This document shows positions 1-5,619 of a stretch of DNA of 11,382 nt, piece by piece (within the stretch, counting starts at the first letter, position 1; each line of letters opens with the position of its first letter). Both the position numbers and the translations under genes were made by a program. This DNA is from an uncultured Collinsella sp. (lineage in GTDB: Bacteria; Actinomycetota; Coriobacteriia; Coriobacteriales; Coriobacteriaceae), in assembly GCA_959596495.1 (NCBI GenBank), contig CAUFXK010000061.1, positions 1-11,382 on the forward strand, given 5' to 3'. The notes below the pieces were generated by a model, which was given only the letters and a program-made list of their open reading frames with translations, searched no databases and had not been told where the DNA came from.

Positions 1-23
1 CGAGTTTCCGGCACTAAAGATAT

Positions 24-28
24 GGAGG
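24..28 (+). promoter_or_regulatory. Ribosome binding site that sets the Fic start
   Basis: GGAGG lies five bases before the ATG at 34. The in-frame ATG at 22 has no purine-rich stretch at the right distance and overlaps this site, so the start at 34 is preferred. Confidence 0.7.
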
Positions 29-33
29 GCGCG

Positions 34-1206
34 ATGCAAATCGAGGAGAACGGCCAGGGAACGCTCCGCAATAATCTATCGGGGAAATTGGCTTACTATT
101 CGTTTTTTCCAACGCCCTTGCAATCATTGAGGCAGCTAAACCTCACCGAGGAAACCTATCGCACGCTTTCCGCATGCTCACGAAAGCTTGGAGAGCTTGA
201 AGGCATGCTCTACTTTGTTCCCAACGCCGATATGTATCTGACAATGTACGTGCGCAAAGAAGCACTCCTTTCTTCGCAAATTGAGGGAACCCAGTGCACG
301 TTTGACGACCTACTTAGTCCATCGCAAACACAACTCCATCATAAAGATGTCGCAGACGTCGTGAATTACGTCCGTGCTGTCGACCGCGGCGTAGAACTGC
401 TCAAAAAGATGCCCTTGTGCACGAGACTTCTTAGGCAAGTTCATGCGGTCCTGCTGGACGGAGTGCGCGGAACGGAGAAGAATCCAGGCGAGCTGCGCTC
501 CTCACAAAACTGGATTGGCCCCTCAGGCTGCACCATTGCAACCGCATCGTTTGTCCCTCCAAACATTGAAGATTTGAATAACACGCTCCAGGACCTCGAA
601 CGCTTTATCAATGAGCCTCAAGTCGAAATGGATCCGATTGTGCGGGCGGCGCTCGTCCATTACCAATTTGAAACTGCCCATCCATTCCTAGACGGAAACG
701 GTCGCCTGGGCAGGCTTCTCATTACACTTATGCTCATCAATGATGGCGTTCTTCATTCTTGCTTGTTCTATCCATCGTTCCAGTTCAAGAAAAATCGAAG
801 CGAGTACTACCGGCAACTCACATCCGTAAGGGAGAGAGGCACTTACGAGGAATGGATAGAGTTTTTCTGCAACAGTCTTCTCGAAAGCGCGAAGGACTCG
901 GTAGGGTCTTTAAAAAACCTTGTTGACCTCCATAACCGTTCCACAGCAACCATTACCGAAAATCTCGGAAGGACTGCTGCAAACGGGCAAAGGCTGTTGG
1001 GCATTCTTGAAGAGCACCCCATCGTCGACACCGCATTCATCGCTGCCCAACTCGATATCGGCAGGAGTACCGCGAGCTCGCTCGTCAAATCATTTGAAGA
1101 ATTGGGTATCCTCCGTCCGCTCGACGAGTCAAGACAGAGATACCGGCGGTACGGGTATGAAGAGTATCTTTCGATTCTCAGGGAAGACGCCGAGCCGATT
1201 AGATAG
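34..1206 (+). CDS. Fic family protein with C-terminal winged-helix domain
   Basis: A 390-residue Fic-domain protein, probably an AMP-transferase that modifies hydroxyl side chains of a target protein in the cytoplasm. The catalytic motif HPFLDGNGR is at about residues 216-224, followed by LGRLL, so the invariant His and the phosphate-binding Asp/Gly/Asn/Gly/Arg are all present. SSQIEG at about residues 80-85 fits the inhibitory helix motif (S/T)xxxE(G/N); placed before the Fic core, it suggests a self-inhibited enzyme with the helix on the N-terminal side. Residues about 318-385 look like a winged helix, with a recognition-helix-like stretch RSTASSLVKSFEELGIL, as in many stand-alone bacterial Fic proteins. 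No antitoxin gene is seen beside it. Its codons end in A or T clearly more often than those of pyrE or mgtA, which suggests acquisition by transfer. The target is unknown. The alternative start at 22 adds four residues. Confidence 0.93.
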   Translation: MQIEENGQGTLRNNLSGKLAYYSFFPTPLQSLRQLNLTEETYRTLSACSRKLGELEGMLYFVPNADMYLTMYVRKEALLSSQIEGTQCTFDDLLSPSQTQLHHKDVADVVNYVRAVDRGVELLKKMPLCTRLLRQVHAVLLDGVRGTEKNPGELRSSQNWIGPSGCTIATASFVPPNIEDLNNTLQDLERFINEPQVEMDPIVRAALVHYQFETAHPFLDGNGRLGRLLITLMLINDGVLHSCLFYPSFQFKKNRSEYYRQLTSVRERGTYEEWIEFFCNSLLESAKDSVGSLKNLVDLHNRSTATITENLGRTAANGQRLLGILEEHPIVDTAFIAAQLDIGRSTASSLVKSFEELGILRPLDESRQRYRRYGYEEYLSILREDAEPIR

Positions 1207-1232
1207 GCATCGCAACCCAGGCAAATTAAAGC

Positions 1233-1296
1233 GAGCGTGGATAATCTCCCACTTTGAGCCTGCACACAGGCCAAAAACGGGAGATTATCCACGCTC
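1233..1296. repeat. Nested perfect hairpin between convergent genes
   Basis: The arm GAGCGTGGATAATCTCCC (1233-1250) is exactly complementary to 1279-1296. Inside the 28-base loop is a second stem, GCCTG / CAGGC (1258-1262 and 1267-1271), around CACA, flanked by T and A runs that can extend the pairing with mismatches. It lies 26 bases after the Fic stop and faces pyrE. There is no clear T tract on either strand, so it may be a mobile palindromic repeat that also ends transcription in both directions, rather than a classical terminator. Confidence 0.75.
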
Positions 1297-1318
1297 ATTC
1301 CTGAGTAGTCATTTATGA

Positions 1319-1337
1319 ACGTCCCCAATGACTAGTC
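1319..1337. repeat. Dispersed short repeat, copy 1
   Basis: ACGTCCCCAATGACTAGTC is closely matched by two pieces near 6 kb: 5989-6001 shares the first 13 bases, and 6013-6031 matches 15 of 19. It directly follows the nested hairpin at 1233-1296. Its function is unknown; repetition in non-coding DNA suggests a genome-wide repeat family. Confidence 0.5.
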
Positions 1338-1361
1338 CGACAACGCCGATGTTTCGGCAAC

Positions 1362-1447
1362 GACAGCGAGCGAGCCGCATTCGGAGCAAGACGACGCCGC
1401 AGGTAGAGAACGGACAGCGAGCGGGTCGCATTTGAGACAAGGTGACG
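1362..1447. repeat. Imperfect direct repeat pair, 51-base spacing
   Basis: Positions 1362-1396 and 1413-1447 align without gaps at 27 of 35 bases. Both begin GACAGCGAGCG and share CGCATT and CAAG blocks. The second copy is also the left arm of the large palindrome that follows, so the left arm appears to have been duplicated. Confidence 0.6.
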
Positions 1448-1530
1448 TGAAACGAAAGGGCGCTGACCTTCTGGTCGCGCCCTTGAAGTTGAACGTCAGA
1501 TTGTCCAAATGCGGCCCGCGCAGCGTCGAG
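1413..1530. repeat. Large imperfect palindrome downstream of pyrE
   Basis: The two halves, centred near 1470, are imperfect reverse complements over about 55 bases. Shared blocks read outside to inside include CGGG, CGCATTTG, GACAA, TGACGT, AAGGGCGC and GACC. The apex is a tight 12-bp stem (1456-1484). It lies 30 to 150 bases past the pyrE stop, so it would be transcribed as the pyrE 3' end. It could be a structured RNA end, a non-autonomous mobile repeat, or both. Confidence 0.65.
1446..1484 (-). terminator. Likely intrinsic terminator of pyrE
   Basis: On the minus strand, AAGGGCGCGACC pairs with GGTCAGCGCCCTT around AGAA, with one bulged base, and is followed by a T-rich tail (TTTCGTTT). 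It lies about 75 bases after the pyrE stop. It is also the apex of the larger palindrome. Confidence 0.5.
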
Positions 1531-1531
1531 C

Positions 1532-1561
1532 AGTTACGGCGTTTGGTAAAACGCCGTAACT
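1532..1561. repeat. Perfect 13-bp stem-loop touching the pyrE stop codon
   Basis: AGTTACGGCGTTT (1532-1544) pairs exactly with 1549-1561 around the four bases GGTA. The outer right-hand bases belong to the pyrE TAG stop (1560-1562). No T tract follows on the minus strand, so a REP-like or mRNA-stabilising element is more likely than a simple terminator. Confidence 0.7.
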
Positions 1562-2240
1562 AACGAGCTCCGTACTGCTCGTAGTAGGCGTCGATGGCGG
1601 TCTTGAGCTCGTCATCGATGACGACCTTGCCGTCGATCTCGTGGTTGTAGAGGGTCTCGACGACCTCGGCCATGGAAACGATGCTCGCGACGGGGAAACC
1701 GTACTTTGCCTCGATCTCCTTCTGCGCGGTGGTCACGCCGCCCTTGCCGACCTCCATGCGGTTGAGGGACACGATCAGGCCCTTGATTTCGACGTCGGCA
1801 GCAGCCTTAACCTTGGGATAGGTCTCGTCGATGGACTTGCCGCTGGTGGTGACGTCCTCGACCATGACCACGCGGTCGCCGTCCTTGGGCTCATAACCCA
1901 GCAGGTTGCCCTTATCGGCACCGTGGTCCTTGGCCTCCTTGCGGTCGCAGCAGTACTTGACCTCCTTGCCGTACAGCTCGTGGTAGGCAATTGCGGTCAC
2001 GACGGCCAGCGGAATGCCCTTGTAGGCCGGCCCAAACAGCACGTCAAAATCGTCGCCAAAGTTATCGTGGATGGCCTGGGCGTAATACTCGCCCAGCTTC
2101 TTGAGCTGATAGCCCGTCACGTAAGCGCCGGCATTCATAAAGAACGGAGACTGACGGCCGCTCTTGAGCGTAAAGCTGCCGAACTTAAGGACGTCGGACT
2201 CAACCATAAACTTGATGAACTCTTGCTTGTAAGCCTCCAT
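1560..2240 (-). CDS. pyrE: Orotate phosphoribosyltransferase
   Basis: This 226-residue enzyme joins orotate to PRPP, giving orotidine 5'-monophosphate and pyrophosphate in de novo pyrimidine synthesis in the cytoplasm. The PRPP-binding signature VVMVEDVTTSGKS is at residues 124-136, with the two acidic residues in place. The flexible catalytic loop RKEAKDHG is at 100-107, and FGPAYKGIPL at 69-78 forms the conserved substrate-side segment. Length is normal for the family. The ATG has a GAGGAG ribosome binding site on the minus strand (about 2247-2252). No other pyr gene is in the window, so it is probably transcribed alone, away from mgtA, and ends in the hairpins at 1446-1561. No PyrR-binding leader was recognised. 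Confidence 0.97.
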   Translation of the reverse strand: MEAYKQEFIKFMVESDVLKFGSFTLKSGRQSPFFMNAGAYVTGYQLKKLGEYYAQAIHDNFGDDFDVLFGPAYKGIPLAVVTAIAYHELYGKEVKYCCDRKEAKDHGADKGNLLGYEPKDGDRVVMVEDVTTSGKSIDETYPKVKAAADVEIKGLIVSLNRMEVGKGGVTTAQKEIEAKYGFPVASIVSMAEVVETLYNHEIDGKVVIDDELKTAIDAYYEQYGAR

Positions 2241-2366
2241 GCGGGCTCCTCTCGTAATCGCGTACGTGCCTTCCAGTTTAGCGCAGGCGAAGCGTCGATG
2301 CGGGCGCGCTTTGGGGCCACGGCATTCTGTAAAGGCTTTGTCAGAGGGAATGGTTTTCCGAACAAT

Positions 2367-2388
2367 GGGGTTGACATGTCAAACCCCC
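2367..2388. promoter_or_regulatory. Palindromic operator candidate
   Basis: TTGACATGTCAA (2371-2382) is a perfect 12-bp palindrome flanked by GGGG on the left and A plus CCCCC on the right, so symmetry extends further with one extra base. TTGACA is also a consensus -35 hexamer on both strands. A dimeric repressor bound here would block a promoter facing mgtA and possibly one facing pyrE. The regulator is unknown. Confidence 0.45.
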
Positions 2389-2399
2389 TCATCAAGAAT
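2371..2399 (+). promoter_or_regulatory. Putative sigma-70-type promoter of the mgtA leader
   Basis: TTGACA (2371-2376) is followed after 17 bases by AAGAAT (2394-2399), four of six matches to TATAAT. Transcription would start near 2406 and give a leader of about 275 bases before mgtA. The -35 lies inside the palindrome. Confidence 0.4.
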
Positions 2400-2466
2400 A
2401 CGGGCGGATTAAAAAGGGGTACGAGATACCCAAAGCGCGCTGCGCTCAGCCTTTAGGAGGTGTGCC

Positions 2467-2538
2467 ATGGAAGGCAGTCCTAGTCGAAAAACCTGCATGT
2501 CGCCCTCGGCACGCCGCGAGGACTCCGCACACGCATAA
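2467..2538 (+). CDS. Candidate 23-residue leader peptide upstream of mgtA
   Basis: A short frame of ATG, 22 further codons and TAA. It starts MEGSPSRKTC and is rich in Ser, Arg and Ala, with two Pro codons. AGGAGG (2455-2460) precedes the ATG by six bases, as strong a site as that of any gene here. It ends 143 bases before the mgtA start and is followed by a C tract and a hairpin (2567-2593). Enterobacterial mgtA has a short proline-rich leader peptide (MgtL) that couples translation to transcription through the leader; this peptide is not similar in sequence, so any parallel is inference from layout. It has no signal peptide or recognised domain. It could be a chance frame, but the ribosome binding site argues otherwise. 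Confidence 0.45.
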   Translation: MEGSPSRKTCMSPSARREDSAHA

Positions 2539-2559
2539 ACGCCACCGGCAGATCGTCAA

Positions 2560-2568
2560 CCCCCCCCC
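2560..2568 (+). repeat. Run of nine C in the mgtA leader
   Basis: Nine consecutive C lie between the leader frame and the hairpin at 2567-2593. Such tracts are prone to slippage, which could change leader folding between cells, but not the mgtA reading frame. Confidence 0.6.
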
Positions 2569-2593
2569 ACAAAGGTGCCTGCCCCCTTTGTGG
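2567..2593. repeat. Stem-loop in the mgtA leader
   Basis: CCACAAAGG (2567-2575) pairs with CCTTTGTGG (2585-2593) around nine bases. No T tract follows, so it is not a standard terminator. From memory, similar CAAAGGTGCCTG...CCCTTTG units are scattered through genomes of related actinobacteria, so it may be a repeat insertion. Confidence 0.5.
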
Positions 2594-2670
2594 TGGTTCG
2601 TGAGCTTGACGTGAGCGACATCTAGGTTTTTTGCAACTCAATACGACACGTACGCTAACTCCCTTCAACA

Positions 2671-2676
2671 AGGAGG
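2671..2676 (+). promoter_or_regulatory. mgtA: Ribosome binding site that sets the mgtA start
   Basis: AGGAGG is five bases before the ATG at 2682. The in-frame ATG at 2631 has only T-rich sequence before it and would place this site inside the gene. Confidence 0.8.
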
Positions 2677-2681
2677 ACCCT

Positions 2682-5450
2682 ATGCTGATGCTCAAAACCG
2701 CCACGGTTCTCGAAGCCATCTCCAAGCGCCGCCGCACGGCGCGCCCTGCCGCTCGCACCGGCCTGTCCAAGAACACCATATTCGCCGCCACCCATAGCGC
2801 CGAGGACGCTCTCGTACTGCTTGACGCCACGGCAAACGGCCTCACCGCCGAGCAGGCAACCGAGCGCCTGGATGCCGCCGGCCCCAACACCATCGAAGCG
2901 CCGACCAAGACGCTCGCCCGCCGCATCGCCGACGCGTTCATCGATCCCTTCGCCGGCATCCTCGCCGCGCTCGCGCTGGTCTCACTCTACATCGACGTGC
3001 TCGCCGTGCCCGAGCCGCAGCGCGACCCCTCCACGGTCATCGTCATCGGCATCATGCTGCTGGTATCGGGCGGTATGAAGTTTATCCAGGAAGCCCGCAG
3101 CGGCAATGCGGCAGAGGCCCTCAAGGACCTGGTCTCCAACACTTGCACCGTCCTGCGCGACGGCGAGCGCGTCGAGATCCTCTTCGACGAGCTCGTCCCC
3201 GGCGATGTGATCCGCCTCTCTGCCGGCGATATGGTGCCGGCCGATGCCCGCGTCATCACCGCGCGCGACCTGTTTGTGATCGAGTCCGCACTCACCGGCG
3301 AGAGCGAGGCCGTCGAGAAGACCGCTGCCGTCACCGTCGTCGATGGTGCCGACGGCTCCGCGCTGCCGCTCTCTGCCTGCAAGAACATCGTCTTTACCGG
3401 CACCTCCGTGCAAAACGGCACCGCCATGGCGCTTGTCGTTGCCACCGGCTCGGACACCTACCTGGGCGGCATCGCCAAGATGCTCAACGGGCGCGGCGAG
3501 AAGAGCGCGTTTGACCACGGCGTCTCGAGCGTCTCCATGCTGCTCGTACGCCTCATGCTCGTTATGGCGCCGGCCGTCTTTGCCATCAACGCCGCCACCA
3601 AGGGCAACGTCATCGACGCGCTGCTGTTCGCCACGAGCGTGGCCGTGGGCATCACGCCGCAGATGCTTCCCGTCATCGTGACCACAAGCCTGTCGCAGGG
3701 CGCCAAGGACCTCGCCCGTCGCCAGGTTATCGTCAAGGAGCTGCCGGCGATTCAAAACCTCGGCGCGATGGACGTCCTGTGCTGCGACAAGACCGGCACC
3801 CTCACCGAAGACCGCATCGTGCTCGAGCGCTACCTCAACACCGATGGCAACGAGGACGCGCGCGTGCTGCGCCATGCGTTTTTGAACAGCTTCTTCCAGA
3901 CCGGCCTCAAAAACCTTATCGACCTGGCCGTAATCGACCGTGCCGATGTGACGCCCTCGACCGTCGTGCCCGATTCCATGCTGGGCCAGAGCCTGCGCGA
4001 CCGCTATACCAAGGTCGACGAGGTGCCCTTCGATTTCTCGCGCCGTCGCCTGAGCGTAGTTGTCGCCGACTCCCAAGGCAAAACCCAGATGGTTACCAAG
4101 GGAGCTGCCGAGGAAATGCTCGAGATCTGCTCCTTTGTCGAGGTCGATGGCATCGCCCGGCCGCTCGCCGAAGACAAGCTCGCCCAGATTCGCAAGCAGG
4201 TCGCCGATCTTAACGCCGAGGGCCTGCGTGTGATTGCCGTGGCACAGAAGACCGATCCGCGCTGCGTGGGCGAGTTTGGCATCGCCGACGAATGCGACAT
4301 GGTGCTGATGGGCTTTTTGGCCTTCCTCGATCCGCCCAAAGCAAGTGCCGCGGGCGCCGTCACCACCCTCGAGGCCAAGGGCGTGGCGGTCAAGGTCCTG
4401 ACCGGCGACAACGACCGCGTCGCCGCCACCGTCTGCGCGCAGATCGGCATCGATGCGAGCAACGTCTTGCTCGGCTCCGAGATCGATGCGCTCGACGACG
4501 CCGAGCTTGCCGAGCGCGCCGAGAAAACCCACCTCTTCGCCAAGCTCTCGCCGTTGCAGAAGGCGCGCCTGGTGCGCGTCATGCGCGAGCTACTCGGCCA
4601 CACCGTGGGCTTTATGGGCGACGGCATCAACGACGCCGCCGCCATGCGTGCGAGCGATTGCGGCATCTCAGTCGATTCGGCCGTCGACATTGTCAAGGAA
4701 TCCGCCGATATCATCTTGCTTCAGAAGGACCTGGGCGTGCTCGAACGCGGAATCATCGAAGGCCGCCGCACCTACGGCAACCTGCTCAAGTACCTCAAGA
4801 CCACAGTGAGCTCCAACTTTGGCAACGTGCTGTCCGTGACCGTCGCGAGCCTGTTCTTGCCGTTTTTGCCCATGAGTGCCCTACAGCTGGTGCTGCTGTC
4901 GCTGGTCTACGAGATCGTGTGCATCGCGCTGCCGTGGGACACCGTCGATGACGCCTGGACTGCCCGCCCGCGCGCCTGGGACGCCGCGTCCATCAAGGGC
5001 TTTATGCTCGAGCTGGGCCCTGTGAGCTCGCTGTTTGACATCGTGACCTTCGCCGCGCTCTTCTTTGTGGTGTGCCCCGCCACCGTGGGCGCAAGCTGGT
5101 CCGAGCTCTCCGGGACGGGCAACGTCGCGGGTATGGCGACCTTCGCTGCACTCTTCCAGAGCGGCTGGTTTGTCGAGTCCATGTGGTCGCAGACACTCGT
5201 GGTCCACATGCTGCGCTCCCCGCATCTGCCGAGCCCACGTGACCACGCCGCGCCGGCACTGTGCGCTCTCACCGTGCTAGGCCTGGCGCTTGTCACCTGG
5301 CTGCCGGCAAGCCCCATCGCCGATGCGCTCGGCCTCATGACGCTGCCCACGAGCTTTTTTGGGCTGCTCATTGGCATCGTTACCGCCTATATCGCGCTCA
5401 CCCAGCTGGCAAAGCGCCGCTACATTGCCCGCCACGGCGAGCTGCTGTAG
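2682..5450 (+). CDS. mgtA: Magnesium-translocating P-type ATPase
   Basis: A 922-residue P3B-type ATPase of the inner membrane that imports Mg2+ at the cost of ATP. Landmarks from the 2682 start are the actuator-domain TGES at 205-208, TPQMLP in membrane segment 4 at 325-330, DKTGT with the phosphorylated Asp369, TGDND at 574-578 and MGDGIND at 645-651. An N-terminal cation-ATPase domain precedes two membrane segments; two more flank the cytoplasmic loops, and six follow at the C-terminus, ten in all. The segments around VIVKELPAIQNLGAMDVLCCDKTGTLTED and SALQLVLLSLVYEI follow the MgtA/MgtB pattern. Many MgtA proteins have Glu where this one has Gln in TPQMLP. Length is close to the family norm. 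It is divergent from pyrE and preceded by a long leader with a possible leader peptide, so regulation within the mRNA is plausible; no classical M-box fold was recognised. Confidence 0.94.
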   Translation: MLMLKTATVLEAISKRRRTARPAARTGLSKNTIFAATHSAEDALVLLDATANGLTAEQATERLDAAGPNTIEAPTKTLARRIADAFIDPFAGILAALALVSLYIDVLAVPEPQRDPSTVIVIGIMLLVSGGMKFIQEARSGNAAEALKDLVSNTCTVLRDGERVEILFDELVPGDVIRLSAGDMVPADARVITARDLFVIESALTGESEAVEKTAAVTVVDGADGSALPLSACKNIVFTGTSVQNGTAMALVVATGSDTYLGGIAKMLNGRGEKSAFDHGVSSVSMLLVRLMLVMAPAVFAINAATKGNVIDALLFATSVAVGITPQMLPVIVTTSLSQGAKDLARRQVIVKELPAIQNLGAMDVLCCDKTGTLTEDRIVLERYLNTDGNEDARVLRHAFLNSFFQTGLKNLIDLAVIDRADVTPSTVVPDSMLGQSLRDRYTKVDEVPFDFSRRRLSVVVADSQGKTQMVTKGAAEEMLEICSFVEVDGIARPLAEDKLAQIRKQVADLNAEGLRVIAVAQKTDPRCVGEFGIADECDMVLMGFLAFLDPPKASAAGAVTTLEAKGVAVKVLTGDNDRVAATVCAQIGIDASNVLLGSEIDALDDAELAERAEKTHLFAKLSPLQKARLVRVMRELLGHTVGFMGDGINDAAAMRASDCGISVDSAVDIVKESADIILLQKDLGVLERGIIEGRRTYGNLLKYLKTTVSSNFGNVLSVTVASLFLPFLPMSALQLVLLSLVYEIVCIALPWDTVDDAWTARPRAWDAASIKGFMLELGPVSSLFDIVTFAALFFVVCPATVGASWSELSGTGNVAGMATFAALFQSGWFVESMWSQTLVVHMLRSPHLPSPRDHAAPALCALTVLGLALVTWLPASPIADALGLMTLPTSFFGLLIGIVTAYIALTQLAKRRYIARHGELL

Positions 5451-5619
5451 CGAGCAGACGGAAAACACCCTGCCAGCTGCCGTTGCCACTACCACAGCTG
5501 CCAACGCCTCTGCCGCTGCCGCAGTCTGTCCCCTCAGCAGTTGCGGTGGAATAGTTCCTGTTTAAAGCCCCATGACTTTGATTTAGGGACTATTCCACCG
5601 CAACTTATTGGAGGATTAG
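5451..5619. other. Convergent intergenic interval after mgtA
   Basis: The first half (5468-5530) is low-complexity DNA made of repeated GCTGCC/GCCTCT-like triplets. The second half is the nested hairpin at 5539-5605. No gene is supported. Confidence 0.6.
5539..5605. repeat. Nested hairpin between mgtA and the LuxR frame
   Basis: AGTTGCGGTGGAATAGT (5539-5555) is exactly complementary to 5589-5605, and the next three bases (TCC with GGG) extend it with one G-T pair. The loop can form a small inner AAAG / CTTT stem. It resembles the 1233-1296 element in size, nested design and position between convergent genes, but not in sequence. It may act as a two-way transcription stop or be a mobile palindromic repeat. 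Confidence 0.7.

Larger units (their letters stand above)
1207..1559. other. Gene-free interval rich in inverted and direct repeats
   Basis: This stretch between the convergent Fic gene and pyrE has no convincing gene. It contains a nested hairpin (1233-1296), a short sequence found again near 6 kb (1319-1337), a pair of imperfect direct repeats 51 bases apart (1362-1396 and 1413-1447), a large imperfect palindrome (1413-1530) and a perfect 13-bp stem (1532-1561). The open frames that cross it change character inside the repeats and have no start signals. Confidence 0.7.
2241..2466. promoter_or_regulatory. Divergent control region between pyrE and mgtA
   Basis: This is the pyrE-proximal half of the 441-base interval between the two divergent starts. 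It holds the palindrome at 2371-2382, the putative rightward promoter, two small stems (2417-2431 and 2434-2446) and the ribosome binding site of the leader frame. No pyrE promoter can be assigned with confidence; TAAACT (minus, 2275-2280) is a possible -10 without a good -35. Confidence 0.5.

Noticed and set aside
843..1328. Minus-strand frame running from the nested hairpin into the Fic gene
   Set aside because: Most of it is antisense to Fic, and its start lies in repeat DNA without a ribosome binding site.
1362..1447. CRISPR-like direct repeats
   Set aside because: There are only two copies, they are diverged, the gap is short, and no cas gene is present.
2135..2395. Minus-strand frame starting near the palindrome and overlapping the pyrE start
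   Set aside because: Considered as a pyrE leader peptide, but it has no ribosome binding site and continues into pyrE in the wrong frame.
1641..2456. 271-codon plus-strand frame over pyrE
   Set aside because: It is antisense to pyrE, rich in Val/Leu/Gly/Asp without motifs, and extends into the control region.
2400..2681. M-box (ykoK-type) Mg2+ riboswitch before mgtA
   Set aside because: The interval contains repeats and a short frame, and the conserved helices of that riboswitch could not be recognised. A covariance-model search would settle it.
2982..4532. 516-codon open frame on the minus strand inside mgtA
   Set aside because: It is a shadow of a high-GC gene: His/Asp/Gly/Ala-rich, without domains, and antisense to a complete MgtA.
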